From: Microcebus murinus
Taxonomy: Eukaryota; Chordata; Mammalia; Primates; Cheirogaleidae
Direction of reading: 5' to 3'
Length of the DNA: 64,000 nucleotides
NCBI RefSeq assembly: GCF_040939455.1
Contig: NC_134129.1
Coordinates: 19,976,001-20,040,000 of the forward strand
Positions 49,737-60,490 of this stretch are shown here, in pieces. The translations under genes and the position numbers were made by a program. A model generated the notes under the pieces. It was given only the letters and a program-made list of their open reading frames with translations, was not told the origin of the DNA and made no database searches. Positions within the stretch are counted from its first letter, which is position 1. Every line of letters starts with the position of its first letter.

Positions 49737-50085
49737 TTCTTTTTTCTTTTTTTTTGAGACAGAGTCTCACTCTGTTGCCTGGGCTAGAGTGCCATGGCAT
49801 TAGCCTAGCTCACAGCAACCTCAAACTCCTGGGCTCAAGCGATCCTCCTGCCTCAGCCTCCCGAGTAGCTGGGACTACAGGCATGCACCACCATGCCCAG
49901 CTAATTATTTCTATATATTTTTAGCTGCCCAATTAGTTTATTTCTATTTATAATAGAGACAGGGTCTCGCTCTTGTTCAGGTTGGTTTCGAACTCCTGAC
50001 CTTGAGCGATCCTCCCGCCTCGACCTCCCAGAGTGTTAGGATTACAGGCATGAGCCACTGCGCCCCGTCTGCAAAGCAATTTTCA
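49725..50085 (-). mobile_element. Alu: Alu SINE (strepsirrhine type), minus strand, with target-site duplication
   Basis: A T-rich tail is followed by 'GAGACAGAGTCTCACTCTG' and both monomers. The end is 'CACTGCGCCCCGTCT' at about 50,070. AAAGCAATTTTC occurs on both sides as target-site duplication. Confidence 0.95.
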
Positions 50086-50617
50086 AATGGTCAGAGAAAG
50101 TGTTGCAGAGGTTTTATGAGTAGTTACAGGATGCATTGGAGAGTGTTTTTGTTGTTTTTGTTATGTAATTAACACATTCAAATGACTTAGAATCAATGTG
50201 ATGAATAAGCCATTTTCCCTGCAAATTCCCTTTCTGTGTTGCAGGGAAAAATGCTAAGCCTCAGTGGTAAAAATAAAAATAAAAATAATAATAATTGAGG
50301 CAAGAGCAATGCCTATACAAAGAATAAAAACAAAGTCAGTCAAAATAGCTCTAGAGCAAGTCCAAAAGGAGCCCAGTTCTCTTTCTGGATGTTGCCCCAG
50401 ACAAGGAAGAAGGGAGCAAGGCTCTGCCCACACTTACTGCAGATTTTAAAATATTCCAACAGAAGTGCACTTGCAAGATCACTGATTTGTAAAAAAGTGC
50501 CCAAAACAGAGGCTCCAGGAGCACTTGCAAATAATAACCATATCCTCTTCCTCTTTGCCAAATCTATTTATTATTGAATTCGCACAATGCACCCATCCCC
50601 CTGGGATCAGGACAGAC

Positions 50618-50619
<2 letters not shown>

Positions 50620-50667
<48 letters not shown>
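50620..50667. repeat. (AC)n microsatellite
   Basis: This is an uninterrupted AC run of about 24 units, the longest dinucleotide run in the window. Confidence 0.95.
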
Positions 50668-50671
<4 letters not shown>

Positions 50672-51479
50672 AAGAATTCCAACTCTCTAGCTAAGCACTG
50701 AGAATTGTAAGGAAGGTGCATACAACAGAAAAACACAAAAGCTATGCTCTTTAGGAAAACAGTCCTTTGCAAAACCAGAAACACTCCCGGAGCTAACGGA
50801 AGAGAGGAGGCAGAGGCGATGGTCCCGCGTTGGTGAACAAAGGGATGGAAATTTGAATTCTGCCTCCCGGACACCTGGGTCCTCCTTGAACTAGCGAGTG
50901 TGGGTTGAGACGAGGAGAGGTGATGGCCCAGATCTCCTTCCTCTGCCAGCTGTCACGACCACAGCACGGAGCAGCCTGTTCTCCTTAGACCAGCGGGGAC
51001 GGCCCTGTGGCTGACGGAAGCATCCCGTGAAAACAGAGAGAGCAGAGATATGGTTTTCTGTCTTCCTCTCCCATCGCAATCCGTCGGATCTTTGCAGAGA
51101 ACGAGCTGATGCCTCTTGCTTCCACACAGACCCTGTTACCGAGCTGCATGTGGACATGGCCAATATTCTCTTGTCACTAAATGAAATTGTACCTGTGCAA
51201 AAAAAAAAAAAAAATTATTAAATAAAGCAAATTACTGTCTTGAGTAAATCACACTATTTGTTCATAAACATTTGAGCAATGAGGAGCTCCCAGGCCAGGA
51301 AAGTGGCTGAGAGATCAGCCCCGCATGTCTCCCTGCTGTGTTGCTAGCTCTCTGCAGGCCTCTTGCAGGTTAGACTAAATCCTACATCCAGGGGATTCAG
51401 GAGGAGAAGAAAGGGGGCCCCCTAAATCTAGGTCTTTGGCTCTGGTTCTAAAGCCTGCTCCAGATGCAGCACACCTTCT
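50668..51479. other. Intergenic sequence, nothing recognised
   Basis: The stretch at 50,800-51,150 is more GC-rich and open on both strands. No splice-supported exon is seen. An A run lies at 51,200-51,214. Confidence 0.4.
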
Positions 51480-51725
51480 ATGATGAGCCGGACAGTGTCC
51501 CTCCAACCCCAGATTCCTGTGTTGAAGTCCTAATTGCCAATATCTCAGAAGGCGACTGTGTTTGAAGACAGGACCATCAGAAAGGAATTAAATTAAAATA
51601 AAGTCATGAGCGTGGCCCTTAAGACTATCAGCACTGCAAAAATAAATAAATAAACAAATAAATTTCTGTTGTTTAAGCCACCCGGTTCTCTGGTTCTTTG
51701 TCATGGTAGCCATAGCAATCCACTA
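51480..51725 (+). mobile_element. MLT1: MaLR-type LTR (MLT1-like), plus strand, diverged
   Basis: The motifs 'GTGTCCCTCCAACCCCAGAT', 'CCTGTGTTGAAGTCCTAATT', 'GTCATGAGCGTGGCCCTTA' and, at the end, 'TTTAAGCCACCCGGTTCTC' with 'CATGGTAGCCATAGCAATCC' follow the known order of MLT1 LTRs. It is internally shortened. Confidence 0.7.
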
Positions 51726-52599
51726 CACCTTGTAATTCCTGACTGCAGCTAGAAACTTCATACCTGCAAGTTCTGGCTTGATATCTGTGTTTGGGGCAGT
51801 GGCCGGAAACGAGGCTTACTTAACAACATAACCGGTTCTTTCATCAGGATAAGCCTTCATTCATTGGGGTTCTGAGTGGGAAAACATCTGTAAAAGGGCT
51901 AAATGTGTCGCTGAGTGAGTTAAGGAAAGAAAAAAATAAAATAAAACTTTGCAGGAACAAGAAAGTTTGCTTTAGGAATAAAGAAACGTATGACTTGGGC
52001 TTTAGACATGCCCCCAAACTTTGTTACTTTGTTATCTGTGGTTTAGTTACATAAACGGTAAAACAGTAGGTAGATTTTTAGCAATGCCAAATTGTAACAA
52101 GGACAAGCTGAGTGAAGAAAAATAGGGCACTAGCAAAGTGGGAAGCCAGGCATTGCTTGCTGCAACTTCATGATGAGCTTACATTAGAATTACATTCTAA
52201 TCTAGAACCAATGAAATAATTAAGGTTAAGAAGTTTAGTGTCCCTTGCTTTTTTTTTTTTTTTTTTTACAGTTGACTGACTCTCCCAGCAAAGTGTTGAG
52301 CTTTGGGAAATCCTATTTTCTTCTTTCCTCTAAACATGCTTGTTAGTTGTCCTTGGGGCTCTCTGTCCTAAAACTACCTGGAGGTGACTCATGGTGTGAA
52401 TCACTGAAGAGGATGGAGAGAGAACAAGTTGGGAGTGCCACCCCTCCTTCCCCCTATATCCCGCCCCCTCCGGAAAGTTCTGAGTTTATGCACTTGCAAT
52501 GAGGACATCTGGCATAGCACTTGCTCCATGACTCGGTGTGCTGGAAAGTTGGATATGCATTTTTTTATTTCGTCCCCTATCTGGGGTAAGTGTACAGAT
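51726..52599. other. Intergenic sequence, nothing recognised
   Basis: A T run lies at 52,250-52,268. No exon or nameable repeat was found. Confidence 0.45.
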
Positions 52600-52800
52600 T
52601 CTGAATTCACACCTACCTGAGTTTTTATTTAGGTTTCGCTTCTTCCTAGCTTATGTGGCTTTGAGCACATGTTGTAACCGTTCTGGGTTTTCTCAGCTTG
52701 CAGCTCTTTAAAACACACTTTATGGTTATTTTTCCGAGGATTAAATAAGATGGTGTACACAAAACGCTTAGTAGCCAGCACTCTTGGCACGTAGTGAGGG
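52600..52800 (+). repeat. MIR: MIR SINE, plus strand
   Basis: The motifs 'CTTATGTGGCTTTGAGCACA', 'GAGGATTAAATAAGATGGTG' and 'AACGCTTAGTAGCCAGCACT' follow the MIR order with high divergence. Confidence 0.6.
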
Positions 52801-52849
52801 AGAAAAAAAGCTCTTCATCATCTGCTGCATGTGAGAAAGACAATAGGGA

Positions 52850-52990
52850 TGCCTTATTTTACCTGTTTTTTAGATATAAATATTGAAGCTCAGGAGAGTT
52901 ACATAATTTGTCCACTGTTACACAACTACTAGGTTACATTACTGGAATTTTCTCCTAAGCCTGAAGCCTTAACCACTTTGTTATGTTGCC
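52850..52990 (-). repeat. MIR: MIR SINE fragment, minus strand
   Basis: The motifs 'AATATTGAAGCTCAGGAGAG', 'CCACTGTTACACAACTACTA' and 'AAGCCTTAACCACTTTGTTA' match the reverse-complement 5' half of MIR. It lies about 50 bp from an oppositely oriented MIR. Confidence 0.65.
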
Positions 52991-54660
52991 TTTTAATTGA
53001 TGGTATATTGAACTTCCACTCTGTGGTAGAGATGAAGCCAGCTTTGGAATTATAAAATGTATAATGATGTGAACCTCTAAACTAAAGAACACGTTATCTT
53101 ATACCTCTTTTCCCTAAATATTTTGGTGACTGATGTTGAGATGTATATTATGCTTTCATTTTTTTACTGTAGATGGGAATGACGATTTTTAAAAAGCAGC
53201 TGTGCTAATATTTTATTTTGCATTATTTATTTTTGCTGTCATGAGAGGGTATGCACCAAAGTATCCTATGATCTGATTCCAGGCTAAGTACTATCTCAAA
53301 TAATACTGAGTCTAGGTTTAAGCTTTCAGAGTTTCATAGAAGTGTTTCTTTTTTTTTTTTTTTAAATAAAATGTCTTATTTATTCAATGTGTTCGAGGAT
53401 GCATTCGGTGGTATGAGCCAACAGTATGCCCAATTTGTTATATACTCAGAAAAGCCAGGTAGCTGTCTGATGAGAATGAACAAAGAAGAGAAGCTTTCTA
53501 TCATTAAATGTTACAAATGTAAACATCTAGAAATGTTGTAACAAATGAATTAAAAGAAGGCAGTGGAAAGTTAAAACTGCAAGCCTGCCATTGATTCACC
53601 CCCAAAGAAACTGCATAGTCTCAACTCATTGAATAAGAAAACCTAATGCAATCGCTTTATTAAGAGAAACTCTGACCCAAAGTTATAAAAATAGATGTTT
53701 TGTTGTTTGGGTTTTTTTTTTTTTCTGTAACAAAGCATATAAAAAAAAGTATCACATTGTATGATACAATTGTTACTTTTATAAACTGAAATTTAAGGAG
53801 AATTATTTTGAGTGAAATAATCCATCTGGTACCAATTTGATACTGCAATATAATAGTTCTTCTTTTAGTAACAATTTGTACTTTTGTTGAGAACATCTTG
53901 AGACATGTAGACCTATCAAATTTCCCTACTCACTTGATAATTACAGGAGTAAATAAGTTAATACTTTAAGTACCCATACTGTAAAACCTAACCTACCCAT
54001 GGTGTTAGGAAATGTAACAGAAACTTAAGGGACACAGAGTAGTTGAATTAATTGTTTAAATGCCCCTACCATTGGAGGAGGCAAGAAATTAAATTAAATT
54101 TATAATCAAATGTAAGTTATTAATATCAGCATCTTTCTTGAGGATATACTTTGATAGCAAAAGCAAGTTAACTGGGGTTTTTTGTTTATTTGTTTTTTAA
54201 CACAGGAAAACAAAAAGAAAGAAAAACATAATTATTAAAGTCAATCTTCACCCATGTTAATATCCCCGGGTTACTGCTTGTGAGAGAGAAATCCTAAACT
54301 GTTAGATAAATTATTAGATAAAGTCCTATCTCAGACTTGCTAAAGACATAAAATGTTAAAATGTATTAGTAACATGAAGATGAAAACAACTATTTGTGTG
54401 TGGTTTCTTTTTTCTTATACTACATGTTCAGCTAGAGGGCTTTTTAACAAGGAAACATGGATATCTAGTAATATTTTATGAAAATAATTTTAATTTTTTT
54501 ATTCACAAAGAAATTATTGTCTAACCTAGTCTGGGTAAGTCATATGTTATATAATATATATTATTAATATACATGTATATTTTAATTCATGTATATATTT
54601 TATGTGCATAAAAAGATTTTCTAAAAGAGCATTATTTTTAATGCTAGCAATGGTGTTCAG
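52991..54660. other. Intergenic AT-rich sequence, nothing recognised
   Basis: T runs lie at 53,349-53,363 and 53,711-53,724. No exon or nameable repeat was found. Confidence 0.45.
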
Positions 54661-54661
54661 A

Positions 54662-55014
54662 AGGAGCAATTTTTATTTTTTTTGAGACAGAGTCTCACTC
54701 TCCCCCAGGCTAGAGTGAGTGCCATGGCGTCAACCTAGCTCACAGCAACCTCGAACTCCTGAGCTCACGCGATCCTCCTGCCTCAGCCTCCTCCCAAGTA
54801 GCTGGGACTACAGGTATGCACCACTATGCCCGGCTAATTTTTTCTATATATTTTTAGTTGGCCAATTAATTTCTTTCTATTTATAGTAGAGACGGGGTCT
54901 CCCTCTTGCTCGGGCTGGTTTCGAACTCCTGACCTTGAACGATCCTCCCGCCTCAGCCTCCCAGAGTGTTGGGATGACAGGCATGAGCCACCTCGCCCAG
55001 CCCTGGAGGAGCAA
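54662..55014 (-). mobile_element. Alu: Alu SINE (strepsirrhine type), minus strand, with target-site duplication
   Basis: A T-rich tail is followed by 'GAGACAGAGTCTCACTCTC' and both monomers with the linker 'TTAGTTGGCCAATTAATTTC'. It ends at about 55,003. GGAGCAAT is repeated at both ends. Confidence 0.95.
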
Positions 55015-55863
55015 TGTCTTCATGAGAAAATGTTTTCTGAGAGTCCCACAGGGGCCCAGACCTTTGGGCTTGGTGGATGGGAGATGGGGTAAGAGCATTT
55101 GGGAAGCGAAAGTGATAGGAAATTATGATTTGTTTTAAGGAAATAAGCAAGACCTTCCCAAATGAAAACCATGGTGCCGTAAGAGAATGAAAGGCCACTT
55201 TAATATCAGAAATGATTTTTAAAATAAGGAAGAAAAAAAAGAAAAGACACACTAGTGTGGAACAAATCTTCACTTTGTAAAACCATAAGACTATTTTCTA
55301 TGAGAAGTCAGACAATATCTGCAGCTCATCTCTCTCCTTTCAAAATAGTCCCATATTTGACACCACTGTGCTTCTTAAATTGGAAAAAACAAAAAACAAA
55401 AAAAACAGAAGTTGATTCTTTTCATACATGGGCAATCAGCAGTCATTCCAGCTATCAACTAAAATAAATGTCAAGGCTGGAGTTGAACCACACAGTAAAT
55501 ATGTGTTTGGCTGATAAGATTTTAAGGCAATGTTTCCCTTTGCACTCTTTCAATGAAAATTCTTTCAACATAGCCCTTGTTTTTTATGGTTTCTCAAAGA
55601 TTATTAACTTGGCTTTTGCAACCCCCTCTGCAAGCACTCCAGTCTCTCTGGATATGTTGAACAATTGAGCTTTAAGATGCCTTCTAGAGATCTGGATCTG
55701 GAGTCCTAAATTAATTTTAAATGGCTGAGTACTCTTACTATAATCTTTCTTATTGAGGCTTAATTTCTTTTTAATGGTGTTTGCTTTAGCATTTCTTGTT
55801 TTAACATCCATCTTTTTAGTGAAGAATTATGTGGTTTAGATGGACCTGCCTTTTTTCTACTAG
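55015..55863. other. Intergenic sequence, nothing recognised
   Basis: No exon or nameable repeat was found. Confidence 0.45.
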
Positions 55864-55977
55864 TACCGTGTTTCCCCGAAAATAAGACAGGGTCTTCTAT
55901 TTATTTTTCCTCAAGAAGACACCCTAGGGATTATTTTCAGGGGATGTGTTATTGTTTTTTAAGGACAGTGTAGCAAT

Positions 55978-56217
55978 CTACATTGATTCAAACAGAGTAA
56001 AGGCGTCTTCTTCTGGAACATCATCCTCACTCTCCAAACCCCGAATCCCATCCTGAATGTCTTGCGACTCTGTTTCCTTTAGAACCACTGGCCCCGATCT
56101 CTCCTGTGGAGCACTAGAGCTCTCACGGGGCGGATGAGAAGGGCTGCTCGTGTTCTTTCCCGCTCCTCGACTACACGCATGGGTTGTGCAGATGCGCTGT
56201 GCAGCCACGCCCACCAC
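55978..56217 (-). CDS. Open reading frame in TIR element copy 1 (unknown product)
   Basis: The frame encodes up to 79 residues. It has a basic, Cys/His-containing start (QRICTTHACSRGAGKN), a Ser/Pro middle (SSPSHPPRESSSAPQERSG) and an acidic tail (ESEDDVPEEDAFTLFESM). Two other copies in the window encode nearly the same text. There is no DDE/D catalytic region. It may be a leftover end of a transposase or a non-coding stretch that has stayed open because the copies are young. I do not recognise it. Confidence 0.35.
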   Translation of the reverse strand: MVGVAAQRICTTHACSRGAGKNTSSPSHPPRESSSAPQERSGPVVLKETESQDIQDGIRGLESEDDVPEEDAFTLFESM

Positions 56218-56326
56218 TAGGGCTGATTTTCATAGCCACGCCCATCACTGGGGCTGATTTTCATAACCACGCCCATCAGTGGGGCTGGTTTTCATAGCCA
56301 CACCCATCACTAGGGCTTATTTTTGG
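56203..56326. repeat. 31-bp tandem repeat, four units, inside TIR element copy 1
   Basis: The unit GCCACGCCCATCACTGGGGC plus TGATTTTCATA occurs four times with small changes. The last unit runs into the subterminal GCTTATTTTTGGGG motif. Confidence 0.9.
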
Positions 56327-56580
56327 GGTAGGGCTTCTATTGCACAAATGCTTAGACATCCTGCTGGGGCTTGTTTTATGGATGGGTCTTATTTTTGGGG
56401 AAACACGGTAGTACAATACCCAACAGTTGTGCCCTTGATTTCTTTCATATTAATAAACTATAATAAACTGTCTTATTTTATAAAATGTATCCTGGGGTTT
56501 TCTTCCCATTGTTATAAAACTGTAAATAGTCAAAAATACTAGTGCCAAGTCAACGCTCTCCAAATCATCAACTCATTGTT

Positions 56581-56824
56581 GTGTGTTATTTTCATTGTAG
56601 TCTCTTTTATGCTAAAAATAACTCAGAAACCTAAGAGTAGAAGCAGGAAGGGGAGAATGGGTGAGAATCAGAGAGCATATGACTATGGGACTTGGAAGCA
56701 ACACATCCAAGAAGACAGAGGATAAGGTTTGCACTGTTTAATTATTTCTTTCCTGTCTTTATCTTTTCTTCCTGGCGCAGAAAGACCTTGATGATGGGGA
56801 ATATTTAAATTCCAAGATCTGGGC
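56581..56824 (+). repeat. Left arm of a 244-bp inverted duplication
   Basis: This segment is repeated in inverted orientation at 57,400-57,641 with about 16 differences over 244 bp (about 93% identity, counted by eye). It holds a splice-acceptor-like pyrimidine tract ending 'TTCTTCCTGGCGCAG' at 56,780, followed by text that reads KDLDDGEYLNSKIWA in one frame before a TAG. Confidence 0.9.
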
Positions 56825-57113
56825 TTAGGATGGGAATAGATTCAACATCAATGCATTGGGCAAAAATAATGTGCATATTCTTACATTCTGAACTGTAGAC
56901 AAGGAATAATCTGCATCTAGAATAACGCTGCTACTTGTCCTAAAAGCAGCTCCTCTTCTAACTTCCTACCTTGGTGAGAGTTTCAGTACTCAGAAGATGA
57001 AGGGCTCTGTTTCATATTCCAGGCATCTTGTTGTTTTATACCTTCCCCGCTATGGTGTTTAACTAACTGAATAAATAGCACAACAGATGAACACGAGAAT
57101 GACAGAGCAATGT

Positions 57114-57462
57114 TTAACATAAACTTTGTTGCTTGCAACTACGATAAAGACATAGTTCAAGTGGAACTTTCTCTACCTTTCCTTCTTTAGGCCTCCAAAA
57201 AGTGCCCATAATGTAGACTCTGGGGTCTGAAAAAGGGCCTTTTCTCAGACTGAATCCGCAAAGCAAACTCTGCACATACGTGTAGCCAGCGGGAATCGAG
57301 GTCAAGCCTGTTCCACACTCCAGGTGCAAGTCGTGGAACACAAGAAGAGGAAAGTGACAACTAGCACTGCCTTTTAAAGCAATTATTCACCTTAATGTGG
57401 CCCAGATCTTGGAATTTAAATATTCCCCATCATTAAGGCCTTTCTGCTTCAGGAAGAAAAGA
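57114..57462 (-). pseudogene. Exon-like minus-strand reading frame with one internal stop (unknown gene)
   Basis: Reading the minus strand from an acceptor-like 'TTCTTCCTGAAGCAG' (right arm of the inverted duplication), one frame runs KGLNDGEYLNSKIWATLR. It meets a single TGA and then stays open in the same frame for about 90 more codons to a stop at 57,114. The second part includes HLECGTGLTSIPAGYTYVQS and later GTFWRPKEGKVEKVPLELC. Amino-acid composition is balanced and not low-complexity, unlike the chance frames around it. The same 5' text is repeated in the left arm. A GT donor (TTAAG|GTGAAT) lies at the stop, so the two parts could also be separate exons. I do not recognise the product. 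It could be a decayed exon, an unknown mobile-element gene, or chance. Confidence 0.35.
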
Positions 57463-57641
57463 TAAAGACAGGAAAGAAATAATTAAACACTGCAAACTTT
57501 ATCCTCTGTCTTCTTGGATGTGTTGCTTCCAACTCCCATAGTCATATGCTCTCTGATTCTCTCCCATTCTCACCTTCCTGCTTCTACTCTTAGGTTTCTG
57601 AGTTTCTTAGCATAGAAGAGACTACAGGGAAAATGACACAC
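57400..57641 (-). repeat. Right arm of the 244-bp inverted duplication
   Basis: This is the reverse complement of 56,581-56,824. The loop between the arms is 575 bp (56,825-57,399). Differences include GCG/AAG before the acceptor-like site and a 2-bp indel near the outer end. Confidence 0.9.
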
Positions 57642-58956
57642 TAGTGTCTTATGTAACACGCATCATCCAAAATTAAGTTTGACCCGGAGTGGCACACCAC
57701 GGGCCCTGTCCAGAGTGTGAAGGCTCCTTGCACGAGAAACACTTAAAACCGTTATAGTGACACTATTCATATGCTTCCCACATTTCCTCAAATTTGACAG
57801 TGAACTCATTGCGCTACATCAAGAAACCTCTTTCTTGCCTCGAACATCCCCGAAGACACAGCTGTGGGAGGAGAGAGCGGGGAGGAAGGAAGAATAGCAC
57901 ATTTATATTTATATTTTCCGTTCCGTACATCCTCTCTGCTTAAGTAGATCTTGCCTTCCTGGTGTTTGCATTGGTCCTTACAGTTCAGCCTCCTGGGGCT
58001 GGCGTTAATGACTCTCCCCAAAGCCCCATTTTTCTAAGGCTCTGGACGGGGGACTTCAATGAGACATTAGCATCTGAATATGCCAGGAGTCCTCCTATGT
58101 AATATGGCTTAAAGATGTCTGAAATTTAGTCATTAAATTATAAATCAAAAGTGCCCGGACTCTTATCAGCGTTTGAGGTTCTCATGCAAAGTTTCCTCTC
58201 TGAAATTAAATAGAATATGCCTGCTATATGTGCTGTTCAAGCAGCGAAGATACGTGTCTATATCTATCTCTCTATACTTATAGATCCATATATATTTATG
58301 GGAGCATAATAAAAAATTCATGACTTTTCTTTGCAGAAGTCAAATCCATGGTTTTGCAGGGTGGTTACCTACTGTATAACCTTCCTGTTTCTGCTGCATG
58401 TTTATGCCAAAACCCTGCTATCCCCCAATCTGTGGCCTTATCATTCTGTCTCTATGCCTTTTACCAGCCTCTCTGCTCCTTTCACAAGCTGTCATATTTT
58501 AGAGTGGTTGTCACCCAAGTTCCTAAATACCGAATCAAAACATGACGGAGGCAGCAAAAAGAGAGACTCATTTCTCTCTACGTATCAGTGCGTTATTGCC
58601 ATTGCTCCCAGTAGATATGAGGGCTGTCAAATCTTATGGCATAACAAATCTGCAAAGGATAAATATAAACAAGAAAAAAAAAAAACAACCCCAAATGACC
58701 TCATTTGCAAAACAAAGGGGTTGATAAATTGAACAAGGTTAAATAATGTCCCCCAAAGATTTATTCATGATGAACATATCTCGAATACTTATTCTGTGCA
58801 AGACATTCCAATGGGCACACCTGGAAGTGACACTTGGTACCTTCACATTTGGCAATGTGGGTATAAAAGAGAACATATATTATTAGGTCGTACCTTCGTA
58901 TTACTTGTTCAACTTCGGGCGTTTGTATTTGTAAAGTGGGAATGGCATTATATCTA
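57642..58956. other. Intergenic sequence, nothing recognised
   Basis: A plus-strand frame at 58,331-58,732 is open for 133 codons but runs through C/T-rich, L2-like wording into a poly-A run, and has no start or splice support. A short (TATC)-type stretch lies near 58,255-58,300. Confidence 0.4.
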
Positions 58957-59815
58957 ATGGTCAACAATTTCTAATCATCAGGGAAATGCAAATCAAAACC
59001 ATGATGAGATATCACCTAACTCCACTGAGAATGGCTTTTATCAAAGAGTCCCCAAACAATAAATGCTGGCGTGGATGTGGAGAGATAGGAACACTCCTAC
59101 ACTGCTGATGGGACTGCAAACTGGTTCAATCTCTGTGGAAAGCAATATGGAGATACCTCAAAGTGATACAAGTGGATCTAGCATTTGAACCAGCAATCCC
59201 ACTACTGGGCATCTACCCAAAAGATCAAAAGTCATTCTATGAAAAAGACACCTGCACTCAAATGTTTATAGCAGCACAATTCACCATTGCAAAGATGTGG
59301 AAACAATCCAGGTGCCCATCAATCCCTGAGTGGATTAATAAAATGTGGCATATGTACACCATGGAGTACTACTCAGCAAAGAGTAGAGTGCAAAGAAACA
59401 ATAAAGAAACAACAAAGAAGCAAAGAAACAACAGTGATCTAGCACCTCTTGTATATTCCTGGATAGAGCTGGAACCCATTCTACTGAGTGAAGTGTCCCA
59501 AGAATGGAAAACCCAGCACCACATGTGCTCACCAGCAAATTGGTATTAACTGATCAGCACCTAAGTGGACATATAGGAATGACATCTATTGGGTGTTGGG
59601 CAGGTGGGAGGGTGGAGGAGGGGATGGATATGTACAGCCACAAGTAGTAAGATGTGCAATGTTTGGGGGATGGACATGCTCTAAGCTCTGACTCCAGGGG
59701 GGAGGGGGGCATGGGCAATATACGTAACCGTAACACTTGTATCCCCATAATAAACTAAAATAAAAAAAATAAAAAACAATAAAAAAAACAAAAAACAAAA
59801 CAAAACAAAACACCT
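58957..59815 (+). mobile_element. L1: LINE-1 3' end, plus strand, longest copy in the window
   Basis: The element begins in the C-terminal half of ORF2 ('ATCATCAGGGAAATGCAAAT', 'GGCGTGGATGTGGAGAGATA'). It keeps an open frame for the last about 129 ORF2 residues (59,163-59,549, ending in PANWY and a stop). The 3' UTR then continues with 'GGAGGGTGGAGGAGGGG' and 'TGTATCCCCATAATAAAC', followed by an (AAAAC/AAAAT)n tail. Within ORF2 at about 59,378-59,440, an A/C/G-rich insertion of AACAATAAAG/AACAACAAAG units is absent from the other copies. The element is 5'-truncated and inactive. Confidence 0.92.
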
Positions 59816-60281
59816 CCCTAGCTTAGTGTCTGCAGTTAGCTGGGTAATCCCTCTACTGCTCTAGCTTGGGCCACGCCTGCAGTGATGACAGTCATCTGGT
59901 GATTTCTCTGAGGACATATGACACAGGGACTTCACTCATGTATCTGGTAGGCGGTTATAGTTGTGGGCCAGCCTGTGGGTCCACGTGGTCCCCTGGCCTC
60001 AAGGAGCCTAGCGTACATAACCTTCTTTAAATGACAGTCTCAAGGCGGAAGGAGAAGAAGAGCAGAATCAGACCTCTCTCCCAGCTTCAACTTTCAACTA
60101 ACAAAACGTCCCTTCTGCTGCCTCCTACTGTCAAAAAGAAGATCACAAGGGTTCAAGGGGATAAAAAATAACTTGGGGGTATGGCAAAGTCAACAAACAC
60201 AGTTGGAAGGAATCACAGCTACACTTTGCAATCTCCCTAAAGGGTCAAATGAGATAATATTTGAAAAGTGCTTAGAACCTG
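59816..60281. other. Intergenic sequence, nothing recognised
   Basis: No exon or nameable repeat was found. Confidence 0.45.
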
Positions 60282-60363
60282 AAGTGTTTCCCCGAAAATA
60301 AGACCTATCCATAAAGTAAGCCCCAGCAAGATGTCTAAGCAATTGTGCAATAGAAGCCCTACC

Positions 60364-60490
60364 CCAAAAATCAGCCCTAGTGGTGGGCGTGGCCATGAAA
60401 ATCAGCCCCAGTGATGGGCGTGGCTATGAAAATCAGCCCCAGTGATGGGCGTGGCTATGAAAATCAGCCCTAGTGATGGGCGTGGCTGTG
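60364..60490. repeat. 31-bp tandem repeat, four units, inside TIR element copy 2
   Basis: The unit GGGCGTGGCTATGAAAATCA plus GCCCCAGTGAT (the reverse complement of the copy 1 unit) is repeated four times. Confidence 0.9.

Larger units (their letters stand above)
55866..56408 (-). mobile_element. TA-flanked TIR DNA transposon, copy 1 (Tc1/mariner-like ends)
   Basis: The element starts CCGTGTTTCCCCGAAAATAAG and ends with the reverse complement 'TTTTTGGGGAAACACGG' (in part), so it has near-perfect terminal inverted repeats. TA dinucleotides flank both ends (55,864-55,865 and 56,409-56,410), the hallmark of Tc1/mariner-superfamily insertion. Subterminal motifs GAAAATAAG(A/C)CC recur inside. It carries a minus-strand open frame (55,978-56,217) and four 31-bp tandem units (56,203-56,326). 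At 543 bp it is far too short for a complete transposase, so it is non-autonomous. Confidence 0.85.

Noticed and set aside
58331..58732. 133-codon plus-strand open frame
   Set aside because: It is low in coding character, ends in a poly-A run, has no recognised domain, and resembles old LINE-type text.
59163..59549. Possible host gene ending in PANWY
   Set aside because: The same C-terminus is encoded at 39.1 and 48.4 kb and is followed by the L1 3' UTR, so it is LINE-1 ORF2.
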